64,000 nucleotides of DNA, from assembly GCF_011745365.1 (NCBI RefSeq), contig NW_024468909.1:7254001-7318000 (forward strand). Direction: 5' to 3'. This stretch comes from Cryphonectria parasitica EP155 (taxonomy: Eukaryota; Ascomycota; Sordariomycetes; Diaporthales; Cryphonectriaceae). Each line of letters begins with the position of its first letter. Positions within the stretch are counted from its first letter, which is position 1. Below are positions 34,535 through 44,202 of this stretch, piece after piece. The notes under the pieces are model-generated. The model was not told the DNA's origin and made no database searches. It was given only the letters and a program-made list of their open reading frames with translations. The position numbers and the translations under genes were made by a program.

Positions 34535-35934
34535 TCAAGCAGGAATTGGTACCCACGCCTCCACCAACGGCCTTGCGAGTAGAAATGGTGAGAAGGAGCC
34601 GGTTCCGACTCGAAGCTTGAGAACAGCATCTCCTATCAGCGGCATGCTCATCCACATTGATAAAAGGACCCAACTGTAGCCAAGTATGGCACACAGTTGT
34701 TCGTCATATAGACTCCAAGACCCTTCAAACCATTGACGTGCCGCCCAAAGCACGAAATCCTCAATGGTTATCACTGCCGCCTGCCAAGCAAAGAAGAGCA
34801 CATATCCTGAAGAGCACTCCGATGCTGTCACATCAGATGGGCGTGGCAAGTGTAGCGACCCCAAAGCATGAAAAATCCCCGATATTAGGAATGCGAGGTA
34901 GAGCTTTGTATAAGAGGACAGATTGCAGCCGTGCGGAATGCCAAAGAACGTTGCAATGTTCTCAGTATAGGACGTCAGCATCTGCAGTACAAAAAAGAAC
35001 TTTAGTAATAAGCTTTAATCAGAAGAACGCTACACCAATAGTGGCCATGTTACTTGAGTTAGCCATAAAGTAATTACGTACATGCCGAATTTGGTGCCAA
35101 AAAGAGCCCCAGAAAGAGCGCACGGTCTTCAAATGTTGCAGTGATCCAAAAGCGGGAGGCCAATCCTGCGGAACAAATTAGCACAGGTAATGGGCGAGAG
35201 ATTGTGAAAGTATTGGTTGAACCTCTGGGATACTCAGCCGGAGCAAAACAGACAGGAATGCACCAAGAGCGTATTGCATATTGAGGGCAAAATAAGGCAG
35301 TGCTCCAAATGAGACTGCTTTGGACAAACTCCAGACTAGATGAGGGTGGCGGAGGGTGGCTTGTTTATGGCCAAATGATCCAACGATATGTATATCTGGA
35401 CTAGAGAAATTCATTCTTCGGTGTAGCTCGTAGAAGACGTCTGCTACGACGAAGCATATGATAAAGTTCGTGAACTTCTTTGTCAAAAAGCGTGACCTGC
35501 TTATACGTGGTGACGGAGGTATTTTTTGGATCTGGTGATTCCACCGAATTCCACGCTGGTTGAACATCAGAGCTGCTGCCCAGCGAATTTTTGGCAGCCC
35601 GAACGCATGATACGACTGTGCTTCGCGGTCCGGCTGATCGACTCTCCAAAAGTAAGCCCGGCCCCGCTGATCCCGAGAAGAGTAATTTCGAGAGTGTAGC
35701 CAAGTAGAAGGACCAAGCAAGCGAGAATGGTTGAGCTAAGTCGAAGTTCTCAGTGAAGTAGGGGTGAGAGTTGAAGTAAATTGCTAAGACGATGATGAGG
35801 GTACTGAAAAGAGCCCGCCGACCGCTGAATACTGGACCCCCGAGGGCAATGAGTTGACAGACCCATAGCAGGATATGCGGTATGATGGATGAATCTGGTT
35901 CCTTCAGAACATGACTAGAGATCTTGGTATTCAT
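34535..35934 (-). pseudogene. Wax-synthase/MBOAT-type acyltransferase with one frameshift
   Basis: Minus-strand exons 35223-35934, 35082-35165 and 34535-34981. The multi-pass protein carries the marks of fungal wax-synthase-like O-acetyltransferases found in meroterpenoid and similar clusters: YFWRVDQPDREAQSYHAFG, RGIRWNHQIQ, DWPPAFGSLQHLKTVRSFWG, FWHQIRH and, with the likely catalytic His, AFLISGIFHALGSLHLPRP. The exon at 35082-35165 is inferred from a branch-point-like CTAAT and CAG acceptor; its donor GTTCAA is weak. Within the first exon, near 35660, the frame changes from LATLSKLLFSGSAG to AYFWRV by one surplus base in a G/C-rich run, with no GT-AG pair able to remove it. Exon length (712 = 3n+1) confirms the single-base excess. 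Without it the protein would be about 413 aa. Either a recent pseudogene or a sequencing error. Confidence 0.75.
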
Positions 35935-36498
35935 AGTGGTGGTGGTGACTGTCGGAAAATGCGAGCCTAGCAACCAATCTCAAAATAAATCTGAAGAATG
36001 ACAGGCTATTTTCGCGGATATGACTACAATCCTAAGAGAATAATAAAGCCTACTGTCGAGTATTGATTTACTGGTAATAGAAAAGCCGGAAGGGGGCCTC
36101 CACACCGATCTTGGACATTGTCCGGTGCTGGTTTCCGGGATCACATTCTCTTTTCGAGACTGTGCTGACAAGGAGGTAACGGTCCGTATGAAAATCAAAG
36201 TGCAGAGAGAAGTGTAGAATGTTTTCTTGTCATCATCGTGCGCTGGATGTATGATTTGATCTGTATAGCCTGACTTGGTGACCGATCTGCCCCAAGTACT
36301 AAGTAGCATAGCCACCGCTGCGGTGTCACCGACCGGCTACTGGGTTTAGCGAATCCGGGAAGCCTCGAGAAATTGCCGTAGAACGAGGGGCAATCTCTTT
36401 GATTGATATCAGATCCCACCCCAGCAGTAAGGATGGAACTTATGAGTAACTTTTGCTGAATACAGACACGGTGACTACTACGAGGTCCCGAAAAGAAT
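35935..36498. other. Divergent promoter of acyltransferase and O-methyltransferase
   Basis: About 560 bases between two head-to-head cluster genes, a layout common in fungal metabolite clusters and compatible with shared regulation. No clear regulator palindrome noticed. Confidence 0.5.
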
Positions 36499-37844
36499 AT
36501 GGCTCAGCAAAATCACTCATTCGCCGGTGACAACCCGAATTGCGCTTCGGATCTTGTACGCCTTTTGCGTGATTTCAATCAAGACCTTACACGCTAGTTT
36601 CAGCGCTTGGAAGTTATGAGGCCATATTTGACTGAAAGTCTTCACAGCAACGAAGAACTTCCTGACAAGGAAATCATGGTGCAGGCCGCCCGTTCTGTCG
36701 ACCTGTTGCATAGGGTCCAGCTACTCTTGGACTCACCGACTTCGGTGCTCGCGGATCATTTTTTAGGTGAGTTTGAAAGCCGAGTATATCTTTTGAATCA
36801 ATTACTTATTCTGTAAACATAGGTTATATCAGATCGCAGTGTTTACTGGGAGCAGTGCAGAGGCGGGTACCCGATGCTCTGGATGCAAGCCCTCTACCAC
36901 TAGAGGAGCTGGCTCGAGCAACGCATTCTCGGAGCGATCGACTTAGTCAGATATTGCGTATACTCTGCAGCGCTGGCATTTTCAACTTCGATGACTCGAC
37001 CGGTCTTTACTCAAATAGCCCGGCTTCTTCTCTTCTGCTCACAGCTCACTGGACCCAGTGGCACAATTGGGTTACGCTTTACAATGCCCAATTATATGAT
37101 ATTGCTAGGGGGATCCCTGCTTCACTTGGCAGAGATTCAGAGAGATGGGCTGCCCAGATCAATTACGATACTGATGAGGACATGTTTTCCTGCTTCCGAC
37201 GCCAGGGTTGGGTGCCGCAGTTGCGTCGGACACTCGGAGGGGGAGCAGCTGCACAGATGCCAGGAATACTCGAGGACTACCCATGGGAAGAGGTTGCCAA
37301 TGGTCTTATTATTGACATTGGGGGTGGCAGCGGCTCACTTATAGCCGGCCTGGCGAGGAAGTATCCCACTCTACAAGGGGGTATCTACGATCTGCCATAC
37401 ATCATCGACCATGCACGGCCCTTTTCCCGGGATGATGGCCCTTTCTCCGATGTCAAAGATCAGTTCGATGATAGTAATCTGATCGCCGGAGACTTCTTCA
37501 AGTCAATCCCTCCCTGTGCAGTGTACACCATGAAGTGGTGTCTCCACGACTGGAAGGAGCCTCAGGCAGTAGTTATCCTGAAGAAGGTATGGGAGAGCAT
37601 TGTTCTAGAGCCTAAAAGCAGACTAGTCGTCTTGGAGTTTATACTGTCCAACGACCACTCAAGTCGGCTGAGTCAGTATGGAGATATCAATATGATGATG
37701 ACTGCCAATGGCCAGGAGCGGACAGAAGAACAGTGGCGAGCATTGGCTGAACTTGCAGGCTTCCGAATAGAGAAGATCTGGGATTTTCGGAGGTCTTGGG
37801 TTAAAGCTCTGGATTTCAGGCCGATACTGGACAAAGATTGTTAG
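36499..37844 (+). pseudogene. COMT-like SAM-dependent O-methyltransferase with a premature stop
   Basis: From ATG 36499 the frame runs 32 codons to TAG at 36595-36597, then stays open to 36766, where an intron (GTGAGT...ATAG, 36767-36822) joins the main exon 36823-37844. The catalytic domain is complete: ADHFLGYIRSQCL across the splice, SAM motif I LIIDIGGGSGSLIAGLARKYP-like at 37305-37370, GDFFKSIPP, and the catalytic-base motif KWCLHDWKE, ending RRSWVKALDF. The stop could be CAG to TAG. Two rescues are possible: a 42-base in-frame intron 36556-36597, which is very short, or starting at ATG 36616, giving 390 aa with the SAM domain intact. Fungal enzymes of this type (for example in gliotoxin-like clusters) methylate hydroxyls of peptide or polyketide products. 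Confidence 0.75.
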
Positions 37845-38062
37845 ACTGGACTACCCTCAGGGAATCAGTCAGCGTGAGATCGGGGCCCGAAGCATATAAT
37901 CAGCAACTATTTCCTGCTACACAGAAGTAGTCTCCACACGCTCCCCTACCTACTTACTAAAAGCAAAGCTACCACAGCATATAATTATGCAATGGCATTA
38001 AGCTAAGCAACACAATTCGAAACTTGATTTAGCTACTTGCGGGTCGCGACTCTAGCTGCAGA

Positions 38063-39567
38063 ATGTCGGACACTATTGTTTACGAAGATGATACTGCAGC
38101 CCTCCTTATCAGCAGCGACGGATCACGCGTCGGTGACAGCTCCCCCCCGAGCAACTCTTCACCCAAGCGTGTTGTCCCGATTGCGCTATTTGCCGCCCTC
38201 GCGATGGTCTCAACAGCTGCCACAGCCTACTTTGCTTATGCGATCATTCTCTGCAGAGACCCGAAGAATTGTGAGAGAATGGAGATAAGCAAGTACACAA
38301 AGGTTGTCGCCGGCGCTACATGCATCGCCAATATCCTTGGAGTAGTCGCCTTAGGATATCTACAGAAGCTCGCAAGTGCCAATCTCAAACTCGGATTGAT
38401 GCTCTGATCCTCTGCCGTTTAATGAGCCCAACAATGCTGCTTATCGGTGGTAAGTCCTTGTGTTTTCTTGCTGTGAAGACGAGCATTTGGGAGTCATAAA
38501 GTGCTGATATATGGATTATGCCAGTCCTGGTCGAAAATATTTATCTCGCACTCTCTAGTCGAATATTCGAAGGGATCGCATCCGACAATCTCCTCCATTT
38601 CAATTTGAATGCGATATATGCCCTCAACAGTGACAGGCAAAGCATTTCGCTCCTGATAAGCTACTCGCTTGCCTTTTACATGATTGGGATGTCTATCAGC
38701 CCTTTTATAGCAGGTCTTTTCAGGAGCTTTACTACTAGTATCTTTATAGCTCTCACCCTCTTTGCTTTCTGTATAATTTACCTGCACCTTTGCTTGGGCT
38801 CCAATACTGTAAGAAATGACCAAAGCAACACACAGATCCAGCAAGTGACTGGAAGCACGGAAGAAGGGCGTCAAAGCCAAGAAACCTGTACTGTTTCGAG
38901 TACTGAATGGCTTCCTATTCTGATATCACCACTGAAACCATTCCAAAAACAGCCTTCGCATCTTCTCATTAGCTTGAGTCTTCTCAGCTACAACCTTGTC
39001 CAGTCCTACATCTTTACTTGCTTATTGATCTACACATCTGTACGTTTTGGATTCACAGGCAAGGAGAATGGTTTCATTATCTCGATTGCCCATTCTATTG
39101 CAGCCTTGTACGTTTTCACTACTTTGTATATTGGGCCTAGAGCTATGGCATGTCTTCACTCAAGGTGTGGGTTACTTGCGGGCACGAAGCGGAGAGATCT
39201 TATTCTGGCCTGCATTTCACTTACCATCCAAACAGCATCACTAGCAGTTCTGGGATTGGCCAAAGAAGCTTTGCATCTTTATGTTGCTACAGTACTCCTA
39301 TCGTTCAGCTTGCCTGCATCTTCTTTCATTAAAGCCTACTTCGCCAGCAATTTCAATCGCAAGGAAAGACCAATGTTCCTTGCTGCTTTAGCAGCAATGG
39401 AAATGCTTGGTAGTATTCTGAGCCCTCTTGTTTTTGGATCTCTCCAGGCTTACTTTACAGTGAATGGTGTTATCTTTTATATTGCTGCTCAGATTACTGA
39501 AGCGTCTCTGATCATGTTAATTGTTGGTTCACTTTTTGTTAACAGGTCGCATATTGTAGCAGAATAG
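38063..39567 (+). pseudogene. MFS transporter (about 12 TM) with one frameshift
   Basis: Exon 1 begins at ATG 38063 with a cytosolic Ser/Pro tail and TM1 (VVPIALFAALAMVSTAATAYFA), then NILGVVALGYLQKLASANLKLGLML. At 38405-38407 the frame hits TGA. The conserved continuation ILCRLMSPTMLLIG is in another frame immediately after, consistent with loss of one base from a Trp codon. A GTAAGT...CCAG intron then leads to VLVENIYLALSSRIFEGIASD and an open frame to 39567 with further TM segments. The two halves clearly belong to one gene of the fungal MFS group with GRxFEG(I)ASDN after TM3-4. It sits in the cluster and points the same way as the O-methyltransferase. Probably inactive as written. Confidence 0.75.
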
Positions 39568-39843
39568 TGTGCAAAAGAGACCTTGTAAAGGAGCTGAACA
39601 ATTGATATAGATACTGTTTCCTATTCAAGGCCTGTACTTAGCACCACTCTTATTAGCATAAAACCCGTTGTGTACTTAAGAATCTTCGGATTACTGCAGC
39701 GCTAATTACACTATGGAATGACTAAGGCGTTGGGAGCATCGCTCTATAACAATCATGAAGATATTCTGGAGACGGAACAAAATTGTCATCATTTTCAGTT
39801 CTAGGAAACAAGCAATAGATTATCGGTCTGAGCTTGTATTTAA

Positions 39844-41538
39844 TTACATGGTGCCAGGCCGCTCCTGGATGGTATGGTCTACCTTGCCGACCCCTTTCTC
39901 TTCCATTCCGAAGTCTTCATTCATGTCCATCTTCAGCTCCAAATTTTGCTCCAGAAATACCAACAAGAATGCTACCGCCGCCATTGCAGCAGCAGCTTCC
40001 CACAAGGCCTTGAGCGCTGATTCGTAAACCTCGATGACCTGCCCTTTCACAACGGGTGTGAGATAGTTGATTTCGCCAGTTCCGGCGTACCCATAAGCCC
40101 TTCCTTGACTCAGCTGCTGGCGAATGGAATCATCGTGGACCCAGTATAAGTTTCTGTCAATTTGTGCGTTGAATATGATGGAAGGAACCGTGATACCCCA
40201 GACGAAGCCGAAGTTACGTACAAAGGCGAAGGTGCTAGTTGCAGTGGCCAAGTAGGAATCAGGTACGCTGGCTTGGATAACAGGAAGGATGCTGATCATT
40301 GTGAAGCCAGCACCAATTGCTAGGATAAGTTGAAAGCAAACCCATTCCACACGAGACGAGTTCTCGCCCAAGATGGCGAGCAGTCCACATGCTAGTAACG
40401 TTGCGCCAAACCCCACCCAGTGTATAGGCTTATATGTCCCAAGCTTGGACATGAGGCCACCTGTTATCACAGCGATGGAAACATAGAAAACGCTGAAAGG
40501 CAGTACATCGATGCCAGAAGCCATTGGAGTTGCACCTTTAAGGGCTTGGAAATAGATGGGCAGAAAATTGACGATCCATTCCAGTAGGCTGTTTGAGATG
40601 AAGGTCAAAGCAAGGCAGGCGACCGAGGTTCGATTGCCAAAAAGCAAAGGCGGCATGCTCGGTTCCTTGCACATTGGAGAAGCCTGGTGGACATGAAATA
40701 GAGCCCAGCCGGCAAAACCTAGGACCAGGGGCACGATGATATGCCAGGACGACCAAGGATATTGTGTGCCACCCATGATCAACCCAAGTAATATAGCTGA
40801 TATTGAGGTGATGAATATGGCATTACCGAGGAAGTCGACACGTACAATCGCCTTGGCCCATGAAGGCTGGTCCTTAGTCTTGAGGCGCAAGAATGGGACC
40901 ATGATGACAAGCGCAATCCCGCCAAACGGTAGATTAACGAAGAAGACCCAGCGCCATGATGACTGGGCTAAAGCCCCACCCAACACAGGACCGATTATCG
41001 TTGATATCGTTGCAATTGCGATGCGAATGCCAAGAAATTTTGCCCTCTCCCGGACGGGCACCAAGTCGCTAATAATCAAATCATTCAAAACGAATATGCC
41101 GCCACCTCCAAGACCAGTAACTCCCCGGGCCGCGATCAGCATAGCTGAATTGACAGATGCGCCGGCTATGGCATTCCCAATGGAGAACAGAACCACCGAG
41201 AGGATCATGGGCATTCGACGGCCCACAATATTGGAGATCTGGCCGACAAAAGGCATGACTGCCGTACAGGCGAATACGTAGGTATTCGCAAGCCAGACGT
41301 ATTCAGCCTCTCCACTGAGATAAGTAGTAATCCTGGGGAGGGCGGTCGTGATAATGGTAGCGTCTAGGGCTGTGGAAAAATCCATAAGGCATCCGGAGAG
41401 CATGATGAGCCAGAACTGCATGCCTCGAGATGCCTTTGAAGATTTGGCGATGACATCAGGTGGAGTTGCGAGTTCGTTCTTGGCCGGATACTCATTGGGT
41501 GAGGTCTGCGGAGTCTCGTCAGATTGCAGCATAGACAT
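39844..41538 (-). CDS. MFS drug:H+ antiporter of the 14-TM (DHA2) type
   Basis: Single uninterrupted exon, 564 aa from ATG 41538. About 40 hydrophilic residues precede TM1 (FWLIMLSGCLMDFSTALDATII), which contains the DHA2 motif LDATIITTALPRI. Next come AEYVWLANTYVFACTAVMPF, GQISNIVGRRMPMI (loop 2-3 motif A), RGVTGLGGGGIFVLNDLIIS (motif C region) and WRWVFFVNLPFGGIAL. Around fourteen hydrophobic segments can be counted. The C-terminal tail is charged and cytosolic. Pumps of this type export toxins or the cluster product and protect the producer. It is one of only two fully intact genes in the cluster remnant. The start was chosen because the preceding open codons contain no ATG. Confidence 0.92.
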   Translation of the reverse strand: MSMLQSDETPQTSPNEYPAKNELATPPDVIAKSSKASRGMQFWLIMLSGCLMDFSTALDATIITTALPRITTYLSGEAEYVWLANTYVFACTAVMPFVGQISNIVGRRMPMILSVVLFSIGNAIAGASVNSAMLIAARGVTGLGGGGIFVLNDLIISDLVPVRERAKFLGIRIAIATISTIIGPVLGGALAQSSWRWVFFVNLPFGGIALVIMVPFLRLKTKDQPSWAKAIVRVDFLGNAIFITSISAILLGLIMGGTQYPWSSWHIIVPLVLGFAGWALFHVHQASPMCKEPSMPPLLFGNRTSVACLALTFISNSLLEWIVNFLPIYFQALKGATPMASGIDVLPFSVFYVSIAVITGGLMSKLGTYKPIHWVGFGATLLACGLLAILGENSSRVEWVCFQLILAIGAGFTMISILPVIQASVPDSYLATATSTFAFVRNFGFVWGITVPSIIFNAQIDRNLYWVHDDSIRQQLSQGRAYGYAGTGEINYLTPVVKGQVIEVYESALKALWEAAAAMAAVAFLLVFLEQNLELKMDMNEDFGMEEKGVGKVDHTIQERPGTM

Positions 41539-41736
41539 TATTAAGCAGTAGCGCAATGGGTCCGTGTCAACTAATTATGCAAAAGGAAGGATATTAGGCC
41601 GTGAACTAGACCAGCGACGATAGTGCAGAGTAGATTGACTTTGAAGGTTTTTCCCTAAATAAAATTGGTTCAACATCATCTTGGTCGAAATCCTGACTAT
41701 GCTTGGCAAGTCTGATCAATAACCGGTGCCCGGTCG

Positions 41737-41755
41737 GGGCCCGGATTCCGGGCCC
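41737..41755. promoter_or_regulatory. GC-rich palindrome containing CGG-N3-CCG, upstream of the DHA2 pump
   Basis: Perfect 9+1+9 inverted repeat (GGGCCCGGA-T-TCCGGGCCC) about 200 bases upstream of the pump's start. Its core CGGATTCCG is a CGG-N3-CCG site, the kind of paired triplet bound by Zn2Cys6 dimers. A CGG-N3-CCG-type site has been proposed for the regulator of gliotoxin-type clusters. No matching regulator gene is in this cluster remnant, so the assignment is tentative. Confidence 0.35.
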
Positions 41756-42150
41756 GGATGGGATGGCAGGGATAGCAGCGAAGCAGAGCTACCCTAGTAT
41801 CTCTGTAAGTGGTTAGGTGTAGGGTTAGGACTTTCTGACAGCATATACCTGATTAGAGCATTGTCAATGATAGTGTCTCTTGGGAATCCACCACTAGTGA
41901 GAATTGGTATTATTTTAAAATCTAATTTTATTGTTCAAACTGAGCATTATTTAATTTTAACAGTAATAGATTTCTAAGAATCGTAAATTTTCCACAGCAG
42001 TCTGTTTCTAGTGATAGTGGATTTTTCCAGTGGTAGTTGTCCAGTAATGGTAGATTTTAACAGCTAGCATCATAATTGAAATTACATAATAGAATATGTT
42101 ATAGGCCTGAAAATGCACTTAGTTCCACCTTACCAGGCCATAACTTCAGC

Positions 42151-43010
42151 TTAGAAAATACACGGCTGGTTCGCCTCTTCGGCTTGAATCTGAGCACAAG
42201 CTGCCGCTGCTGCCGCCGAGCCCGAGAAGAAAGCTTGGGGGGCAATCTTGATCGGAGACGCTCCATCTCCGCCAACAAAGACACTGTCGTGGTGGCCAGG
42301 GTGGTAGTCCGTAGGACATGGAGTATAGTGGGTCAAGGGTCCTCATACATATAAAGGATACCACCCACTTTTCAAATTCTTTAGCTATAGGCAACAATCA
42401 AGCATCCTTTTCTCTTCTTTTCAATTTTGAACCCTTTGAACAGGTCTAAGACAGGTTTTTCATCCTGTTCTTGTGCCCGTGTAGCCTTAGTTTGCTGTCC
42501 TCATCTGTACAGGCACGCTTGGGTTGCACGAGCTCTTGCCCATTGCTTCGGCAGCTGTTCGTCCCTTCTTTTTTTTCTTTCGAGGGCGACAGCGCTCTAG
42601 TTCTGGTTCAACACCCTTCCTTGAGGATTCACAGAACAAGGGTTTGATGACAGGGTTACCCATAGCATTCATGTCCAGGCCAAGTTGTTTGTGGAAGTCC
42701 CCCTTCGGCTCCGTGGAGGCTTGTGTCCAAGGAAGCCTTCCGTGACGCAGTTATCTCCTTCCAGGTGTAATACAGCAGCGGCGAACCCTGAGCTCTTCTC
42801 GATTCGTTTGATGCGACGATTGTCGATCTTGAATCGCTGTTTGTTGCCTTGCGCTTCGCGCAGACCTGCTACGAGTTCATCCGTGCCATGTGTGTAGATC
42901 GTGACAGACTTGGTGAACCTTGCCGCCGTCCGCGCTGCGTGTAGACTCAGCCGTACTGATCGACGAAATCTTTTCACATTCAAAATGGTAATGTTCGGAA
43001 CTGCTCTAGA
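42151..43010 (-). pseudogene. Fragment of a GliT-like FAD-dependent thioredoxin-reductase-fold oxidoreductase
   Basis: Minus-strand pieces align with the C-terminal half of fungal disulfide oxidoreductases. FTKSVTIYTHGTDELVAGL is followed by QRFKIDNRRIKRIEKSSG, HLEGDNCVTEGFLGHKP, then after a frameshift near 42705 by GDFHKQLGLDMNAMGNPVIK and CESSRKGV. The expected next block FVGGDGASPIKIAPQAFFSG, SAAAAAACAQIQAEE is found only at about 42165-42290, after roughly 300 unrelated bases containing a Lys-rich frame and AT-rich sequence. The FAD-binding N-terminus and the redox CxxC are absent. GliT-type enzymes close the disulfide of epidithiodiketopiperazines and protect the producer. This copy is dead: 5'-truncated, frameshifted and split. 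Confidence 0.8.
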
Positions 43011-43267
43011 GTCATGAGGCCTAGACGCATAGTACAGGTATTTCAAACTTCATACACATCCAAGTTGGGGAAACCAAACAACTATGGGTTCTACAAAGGT
43101 ACTTGGCTAAGGTACTTCCGGCCATTGGGCTCAGAAGCGGAACGGCTACTTATATCCCGGAACCCACGGCAACAAAGCAGGGCTTTTCAACAAGTTAACA
43201 CTAACTCTCGCTTCTCCATCTTTCGACCTAGACTCTGACTCTACACCCGTACACAATCATCACCATC

Positions 43268-44098
43268 ATGGCTTTCCAAACTCAACAGATTACCCAGTAC
43301 CAAGCCGAGCACCTAGCCGAGCTCCAGGGTGATGTCAGTGAGCAGGCAATCAAGTTCATGCTGGGCTTGATCCCTTCTTTTGCCCAAGGCGAGGTGATCC
43401 ACGATAATGCATGCGGTTCCGGAGCGGTTACCGAGACCATCCTGGCTCTGCCACCGCCGCCAGATACAAAGATCTTCGCAACCGATATTGACCCGCAGTT
43501 CGTCCAGGGAGTAACAGCGCTGGCGGAGAAGAACAAGTGGCCTGTCACAACCGCCACTATGTCGGCGCAGGAGCTTGACTTCCCAGAGGACAAGTTCACA
43601 TACTCTTTCACTAGTTTCGCCTTCCACTGTCTCGGCGATCATGACGCTGCGGCTAAGGAGGTTTATCGCACCCTCAAGCCTGGTGGCACTGCCATCGCGT
43701 CTATCTGGATCTTCATGCCGCACGTCGACGCTCTTCAGCATGCCCACTGGCGCTCTCGTGGCCGTGACGGGCCCATGCCAACGTTGCTACCATTGGAGGG
43801 CTTCCAGGAAGCAGACCTACGCAAGGCGCTTACCGCAGGTGGATTCAAACCCGAGAATATCACGTGTTCAACCAAAGACTGCTATCTGAGCATTCCGGAT
43901 CTCCAGCGCTGGGCGCAACTGGCTTGGAGCTACTTGGGCACGCTGCCTAGTGGATGGTCTCAGAATGATGAAGACAAGTGGAATGAGGTAATTGATGACA
44001 TTGTCGAGCAGTTGAAGAGTGGAGATGGCATCTCTAAGAACGAACAGGGAGAGACTGTATTGAAGATGATCGCGTGTGTGGCTGTCGCTACGAAGTAA
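43268..44098 (+). CDS. Class I SAM-dependent methyltransferase, small-molecule type
   Basis: Single exon, 276 aa, with GC-rich codons and an intact frame. SAM motif I is VIHDNACGSGAVTETIL (about residues 43-59), followed by the acidic loop FATDIDPQFVQG, a MSAQELDFPEDKFTYSFTSF motif-IV region and KEVYRTLKPGGTAIASIW (post-motif). The DNACGSGAV form of motif I is shared with fungal small-molecule N-/S-methyltransferases such as those acting on dithiodiketopiperazines. It lies between the dead GliT-like fragment and a broken methyltransferase. The start has ATCATCACCATCATGG context. Methyl acceptor (N, O or S) cannot be told from sequence. A role in S-methylating a cluster thiol is a hypothesis from context only. 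Confidence 0.9.
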   Translation: MAFQTQQITQYQAEHLAELQGDVSEQAIKFMLGLIPSFAQGEVIHDNACGSGAVTETILALPPPPDTKIFATDIDPQFVQGVTALAEKNKWPVTTATMSAQELDFPEDKFTYSFTSFAFHCLGDHDAAAKEVYRTLKPGGTAIASIWIFMPHVDALQHAHWRSRGRDGPMPTLLPLEGFQEADLRKALTAGGFKPENITCSTKDCYLSIPDLQRWAQLAWSYLGTLPSGWSQNDEDKWNEVIDDIVEQLKSGDGISKNEQGETVLKMIACVAVATK

Positions 44099-44202
44099 GC
44101 ATATTGAAGCCGTGCTCGCTACTTGATACTTGTATAAAATATTCATTCATTTTTGTCTGATAAAGTCTTTTCGGTCTCGTGTTGAAAGCTGTGATAGATA
44201 CA

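Noticed and set aside
35166..35222. Weak GTTCAA donor in the acyltransferase
   Set aside because: Not rejected as an intron: removal gives the conserved PEDWPPAFGSL block and the CTAAT/CAG signals fit. Rejected as a further lesion.
36556..36597. A 42-base in-frame intron that would remove the TAG of the O-methyltransferase
   Set aside because: It has GT and AG ends but is shorter than nearly all fungal introns, lacks a branch-point-like CTAAC, and the segment reads as a plausible amphipathic helix. Kept only as an alternative.
41882..42028. Possible MITE with imperfect inverted ends (GGGAATCCACCACTAG / CTAGTGATAGTGGATTTTTCC)
   Set aside because: The ends match only with gaps and no target duplication is visible, so I do not call an element.
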